The notes under the pieces were generated by a model. The model saw only the letters and a program-made list of their open reading frames with translations. It did not search any database and was not told the DNA's origin. Positions 58,501-60,000 of a stretch of DNA of 60,000 bases are shown here, piece by piece. Both the position numbers and the translations under genes were made by a program. The stretch's first letter is position 1, and each line of letters opens with the position of its first letter. Origin of the DNA: Branchiostoma floridae (Eukaryota; Chordata; Leptocardii; Amphioxiformes; Branchiostomatidae); the NCBI RefSeq assembly GCF_000003815.2, contig NC_049979.1:6294196-6354195 (forward strand), given 5' to 3'.

Positions 58501-59453
58501 AATATGGGTAAGACAGTGATTTCTATGACTCCCCAATCAGAGGTTTGGCTCCGGTTGTCTTCATTTTTTTTAGTCGTTTTTTATAGGGCTTTCTATTTGT
58601 CATGTCTCTTGATGTTAGACTAATTTGTCATGTCTCTAGATGTTTGACATGAACAAACATAGAAAGGACGATGAAAAACAACTACAAAAATGTCAAAAAA
58701 CAGCTGGAGTCAAATCTCTGCTTGGAGAGTAGATTTCAAAAACATATTGTACATGGTCATGAAATAATATAAGGCATTTGTCATGTAGCCCATTAACTTA
58801 GCAAGTGCTACATGTTTGGTGTGGCCAGGAATGTTATCAATGGTTGAGATGGTGCCTTATTTCTTTCATCTGCTCCTTCCAGAGACAAGGGCCAATGGCT
58901 TATCACTGGTTATTAATGTCTACAATCTTATTCGAATATGAAATAGTGTAAATGCATTTAAGTTAACAGGGATTTATTTCGCAGTAGCGGGGGAAAATGA
59001 CTTTTCGCGGTGGTTTTAAGTTTGCGGTAGCACAAGGCTGGACAAAGACAATTTGCACTAACCGCAGGGTGACCTCTAGGTTTCTGACCCGCTGGAACAG
59101 ACTGTCGGGTGCACACTTCCCCTGGAGGATGGAGGCGGTGAGCCCCAGCACCCGCGGGTAGTCCTGCACCTGGCATGTGTCAAAGGTCTTCATGATCTCC
59201 CTGTAAGGGTGGTGGCCAACAGCATGGTGGCACTCATCAATGATCAGCAGGTTGACTTTGGACAGAGGTAGGAAGCCGTGCTGCAGGATGTCTAGGAAGA
59301 TCTGGGCGGTCATGACCAGCACGTGATGGGTGTCAAACTCCTGCTGCCAGCGGTCCCGCGTCCAGAGGTCCACACCCATGGCACCAACGTACTCCCCGAT
59401 GCTGAGGTTGGTGTGGGTGGTGATGACGGCAGCTTGCTGGGACACCAGGGGAA
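45850..59453 (-). CDS. DICER1: Dicer endoribonuclease, all but the N-terminus, 18 exons
   Basis: Dicer cuts pre-microRNA hairpins and long dsRNA into about 22-nt duplexes in the cytoplasm. Exons (minus strand) are 59453-59063, 58492-58381, 57843-57641, 57069-56631, 56076-55711, 55386-55235, 54354-54137, 53438-53299, 52751-52572, 52246-52033, 51685-51526, 51114-50841, 50626-49160, 49015-48692, 48063-47755, 47262-47094, 46590-46515 and 46000-45850. All junctions are GT-AG and phases fit, giving about 1780 residues. The order DECH helicase, helicase C, DUF283, platform/PAZ, RNase IIIa, RNase IIIb, dsRBD is that of Dicer-1-type enzymes. The first exon starts inside a codon, so roughly 100 residues with helicase motif I lie beyond the window. 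Confidence 0.96.
46133..46256. mobile_element. Palindromic hammerhead-derived element, copy 2 (internally deleted)
   Basis: A shortened relative of 15987-16197: GTGCACAAAATAAAGC and its inverse GCTTTATTTTGTGCAC with the centre lost. A perfect 10 bp direct repeat TTGAATTTGA flanks it (46123-46132, 46257-46266). In a Dicer intron. Confidence 0.7.
47094..49015 (-). CDS. DICER1: Dicer exons: RNase IIIb domain
   Basis: Exons 49015-48692, 48063-47755 and 47262-47094. Key segments are [75 protein letters not shown] and [20 protein letters not shown]. The Glu/Asp pairs of the second nuclease site are intact. The intron between the first two holds a long hairpin (48089-48387). Confidence 0.95.
47463..47666 (+). 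mobile_element. tRNA-derived SINE, copy 1
   Basis: It shares with 56390-56574 a tRNA-like head (GTTGGAATCAGAATCGGTGG, B box GAGTTCGATACTCG) and the body words CTGCCCCCAT, GGCTAATCT and GGTGCCAAAAACAC. It ends in a T run. An imperfect direct repeat around TATTAAGCTGG / TATTAGCTGG flanks it. Confidence 0.7.
48089..48387. repeat. Long inverted repeat (hairpin) in a Dicer intron
   Basis: The outer arms AATAGGAATTTTTCTTCTAA and the inverse at 48370-48387 lead into AATTTTCGATAGCTATCTG and GCATGGATCTTCTGC, matched inversely on the other side. There are about 130 paired bases per arm with small bulges. AGAAAATTGTCAGTC occurs as a direct repeat at 48073-48087 and 48423-48437. Transcribed with Dicer pre-mRNA, it would fold into a long hairpin. 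Confidence 0.8.
49160..50626 (-). CDS. DICER1: Dicer large exon: RNase IIIa domain
   Basis: A single 1467 bp exon (489 residues). It starts [20 protein letters not shown], passes through an acidic linker ([18 protein letters not shown]) and a variable Ser/Asn/Gly-rich region, then gives [36 protein letters not shown] and [20 protein letters not shown]. The catalytic set is completed by [16 protein letters not shown]. The metal-binding Glu and Asp residues are present, so IIIa looks active. Confidence 0.95.
50841..53438 (-). CDS. DICER1: Dicer exons: platform and PAZ domain
   Basis: Five exons (53438-53299, 52751-52572, 52246-52033, 51685-51526, 51114-50841). They include an acidic stretch ([16 protein letters not shown]), [50 protein letters not shown] and [37 protein letters not shown] is nearly invariant among animal Dicers. 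This module anchors the 3' overhang and sets product length. Confidence 0.94.
51256..51493. mobile_element. Palindromic hammerhead-derived element, copy 3, with 14 bp TSD
   Basis: The fullest copy of the family. A perfect 14 bp direct repeat TTTCTTTGAACAAT flanks it (51242-51255, 51494-51507). On the minus strand (51381-51342) stem I CAAC/GTTG encloses UUGAUAA, stem II GATCAG/CTGAT with loop AGGA, GAAA and the palindromic AGCU. This is a hammerhead layout with C3-G8 replaced by the pair U-A. AATAAAG occurs in both arms. Confidence 0.8.
51867..52018 (-). mobile_element. Short TIR element (GTGGTTTTAAG family), copy d
   Basis: Reverse-oriented relative of 28412-28627 (CTACCGCAAACTTAAAATCA, CTACCGCGAAATTAAATCCC) in the Dicer intron beside the exon at 52033-52246. 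Confidence 0.75.
52739..53016. repeat. DICER1: Tandem duplication (2 x 139 bp) copying a Dicer exon edge
   Basis: Unit 1 (52739-52877) contains the first bases of the PAZ-platform exon and its acceptor. Unit 2 (52878-53016) repeats it at roughly 85 percent identity, including GGCCTTGGGGATCT. On the minus strand unit 2 presents an extra AG followed by ATCCCCAAGGCC, then TAA. Confidence 0.85.
52985..53245 (+). mobile_element. tRNA-derived SINE, second family
   Basis: A-box-like GGTGCAATGGTTGAGTGG and B-box-like GAGTTTGATTCCCG with tRNA-like spacing. The tail contains TGTGTGGCCCAGGGCTACTG. A truncated head (GGTGTAATGGCTGAGTGG) is present in the upstream duplication unit. Confidence 0.6.
54137..55386 (-). 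CDS. DICER1: Dicer exons: DUF283 dsRNA-binding fold
   Basis: Two exons (55386-55235, 54354-54137). Landmarks are [52 protein letters not shown] and [19 protein letters not shown]. The intron between them contains the LINE remnant and the hAT-like fragment. Confidence 0.93.
54560..54860 (+). pseudogene. Non-LTR retrotransposon (LINE) reverse transcriptase C-terminal remnant
   Basis: On the plus strand, 54690-54782 reads [20 protein letters not shown], then [10 protein letters not shown] and a stop. This is the hallmark C-terminal tail of CR1/L2-like LINE reverse transcriptases. The upstream part is frameshifted. The tail after the stop probably includes the element's 3' UTR. It lies antisense in a Dicer intron. 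Confidence 0.75.
55012..55188 (+). mobile_element. hAT-like element, right-end fragment
   Basis: It matches the right half of 4941-5371 (ACAGATTT, GAAATG..ACCATTG, GGTCCAGG) and ends CCGGTACCCACCCCTA. The left end is missing. Confidence 0.6.
55711..57069 (-). CDS. DICER1: Dicer exons: helicase C-terminal lobe
   Basis: The exon 57069-56631 includes [13 protein letters not shown], a poorly conserved Asn/Gly/Arg-rich loop ([15 protein letters not shown]), and [19 protein letters not shown]. The exon 56076-55711 has [32 protein letters not shown] and motif [12 protein letters not shown]. All nucleotide-contacting motifs seem intact, so the helicase is predicted to be functional. Confidence 0.94.
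56390..56574 (+). mobile_element. tRNA-derived SINE, copy 2
   Basis: tRNA-like head with A box TGGCGCAATGGC (56397-56408) and B box TGTTCGATACTC (56440-56451). A body shared with 47463-47666 and a ten-base T tail follow. Flanking 13 bp direct repeats differ at two positions (GTGTCACATATCT at 56377-56389, GTCTCACGTATCT at 56575-56587). Not a functional tRNA. Confidence 0.8.
57641..59453 (-). CDS. DICER1: Dicer exons: DECH helicase lobe and insertion domain start
   Basis: The exon 59453-59063 reads [19 protein letters not shown], then [13 protein letters not shown], the Walker B box [11 protein letters not shown] and motif [11 protein letters not shown]. The next two exons carry [17 protein letters not shown] and the helical insertion that in human Dicer binds partner proteins such as TRBP. 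The exon-1 acceptor at 59454 follows a pyrimidine-poor stretch close to a MITE. Confidence 0.93.
58528..58732. mobile_element. Palindromic element with CTCCAATCAGAGGTT ends, copy 2
   Basis: Ends ACTCCCCAATCAGAGGTTTG and the near-inverse CAAATCTCTGCTTGGAGAGT, with internal inverted TGTCATGTCTCT/AGAAAGGAC parts. In a Dicer intron. Confidence 0.65.
58947..59034 (+). mobile_element. Truncated MITE (GTGGTTTTAAG family), copy e
   Basis: It keeps the left half (GTAAATGCATTTAAG to GTTTGCGGTAGCAC) and ends 29 bp before the Dicer exon boundary at 59063. Confidence 0.65.
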
Positions 59454-59485
59454 CTGCAACGTTAACACAGGGAGGCTTTAGAATA

Positions 59486-59649
59486 GTATAAATGCATTTA
59501 AGTTTGCAGGGATTTACATTTGCGGTAGCCGGAAAATGGAGTGTTCGTAGTAGACACACACTATAATGGAACAATGTTCGTGGTGGTGAAGTGGCCACAG
59601 CAAAAACCATGAACATAAAACTACTGTGAACATTTCTGCATTTACAGTA
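59486..59649 (+). mobile_element. MITE (GTGGTTTTAAG family), copy f
   Basis: ATAAATGCATTTAAGTTTGC through GAACATTTCTGCATTTACAG, lying 32 bp upstream of the first visible Dicer exon in the intron that leads out of the window. Confidence 0.7.
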
Positions 59650-60000
59650 TTAATAACTCTGGGTCTTCTCCATGGTTTTGAACTCATGGTTATTCAGTCT
59701 GTTGATGTTTGAGTTTAAAGTGTAACTAACCAAATGATGGCAAAAGTTTTGATTTTTGTCATCACAGAGAGAAAAGCATTTCTCCTCCAGAACATGTGAG
59801 AGTAATATATATTCATGACTCATGTGTAGCAACAAACTGACATGGCTTTACATGCACTAAAACATGTGGGAACTGTGAAAAATCATGGCATACAAAATCT
59901 TGGACAGCACCACAAGATTACCCTGTAAAACGATGTCAAATAAGCCCATTACTGTTGCTTATTGCCATCCAATTTCCACTTCAAAGAGGCACTTACATCA
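59650..60000 (-). other. Dicer intron running out of the window
   Basis: No exon is recognised. GTAAGT on the minus strand at the very edge (59991-59996) could be a donor, but joining it to the next exon creates an in-frame TGA, so it was not used. Confidence 0.5.

Noticed and set aside
59991-60000. Splice donor of the preceding Dicer exon at the window edge
   Set aside because: Joining TGAT to the next exon's phase gives an in-frame TGA, so it cannot be the real junction.
1-60000. CRISPR array, operon or bacterial mobile element
   Set aside because: The genes are spliced animal genes; the tandem repeats have 108-140 bp units without spacers and are minisatellites.

Overview
This is animal nuclear DNA, most likely from a lancelet (amphioxus, Branchiostoma). 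Three intron-rich genes with bilaterian protein sequences and GT-AG introns sit in a landscape of short inverted-repeat elements, tRNA-derived SINEs and minisatellites. The genus is inferred from gene style and repeat content and was not checked against a database. One assembly gap (5766-6199) is present.

Layout. (1) 1-11348, plus strand: the 3' half of a FEZ/UNC-76 kinesin-adaptor gene, five exons ending at a TGA at 11346-11348. (2) 16279-39192, minus strand: a complete xanthine dehydrogenase gene. I reconstructed 35 exons that join in frame into about 1352 residues, with 2Fe-2S, FAD and molybdopterin domains. FEZ and XDH converge tail to tail. (3) 45850-59453, minus strand: Dicer without its extreme N-terminus. 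I reconstructed 18 exons, about 1780 residues, from just upstream of the DECH box through helicase C, DUF283, platform/PAZ, RNase IIIa, RNase IIIb and the dsRBD. Helicase motif I lies beyond the right edge. XDH and Dicer point the same way and are separated by about 6.6 kb with no recognisable gene.

The three genes have unrelated jobs: axonal/kinesin cargo transport, purine catabolism and small-RNA biogenesis. There is no operon logic. FEZ2 and XDH also share a chromosome arm in humans, so part of this neighbourhood may be old.

The most interesting non-genic content is a set of palindromic elements carrying hammerhead-ribozyme-like cores, one of which looks intact at 20163-20202. Four of them are flanked by 10-14 bp direct repeats, as expected for retrotransposed Penelope-like or retrozyme-type elements. 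Other notable structures are a 4.5 kb composite element with two unrelated minisatellites inside an XDH intron; a mariner remnant beside a paralogous empty site; a tandem duplication that copied a Dicer splice acceptor; a long hairpin in a Dicer intron; and near-identical sequence on both sides of the N gap that looks like an assembly artefact.
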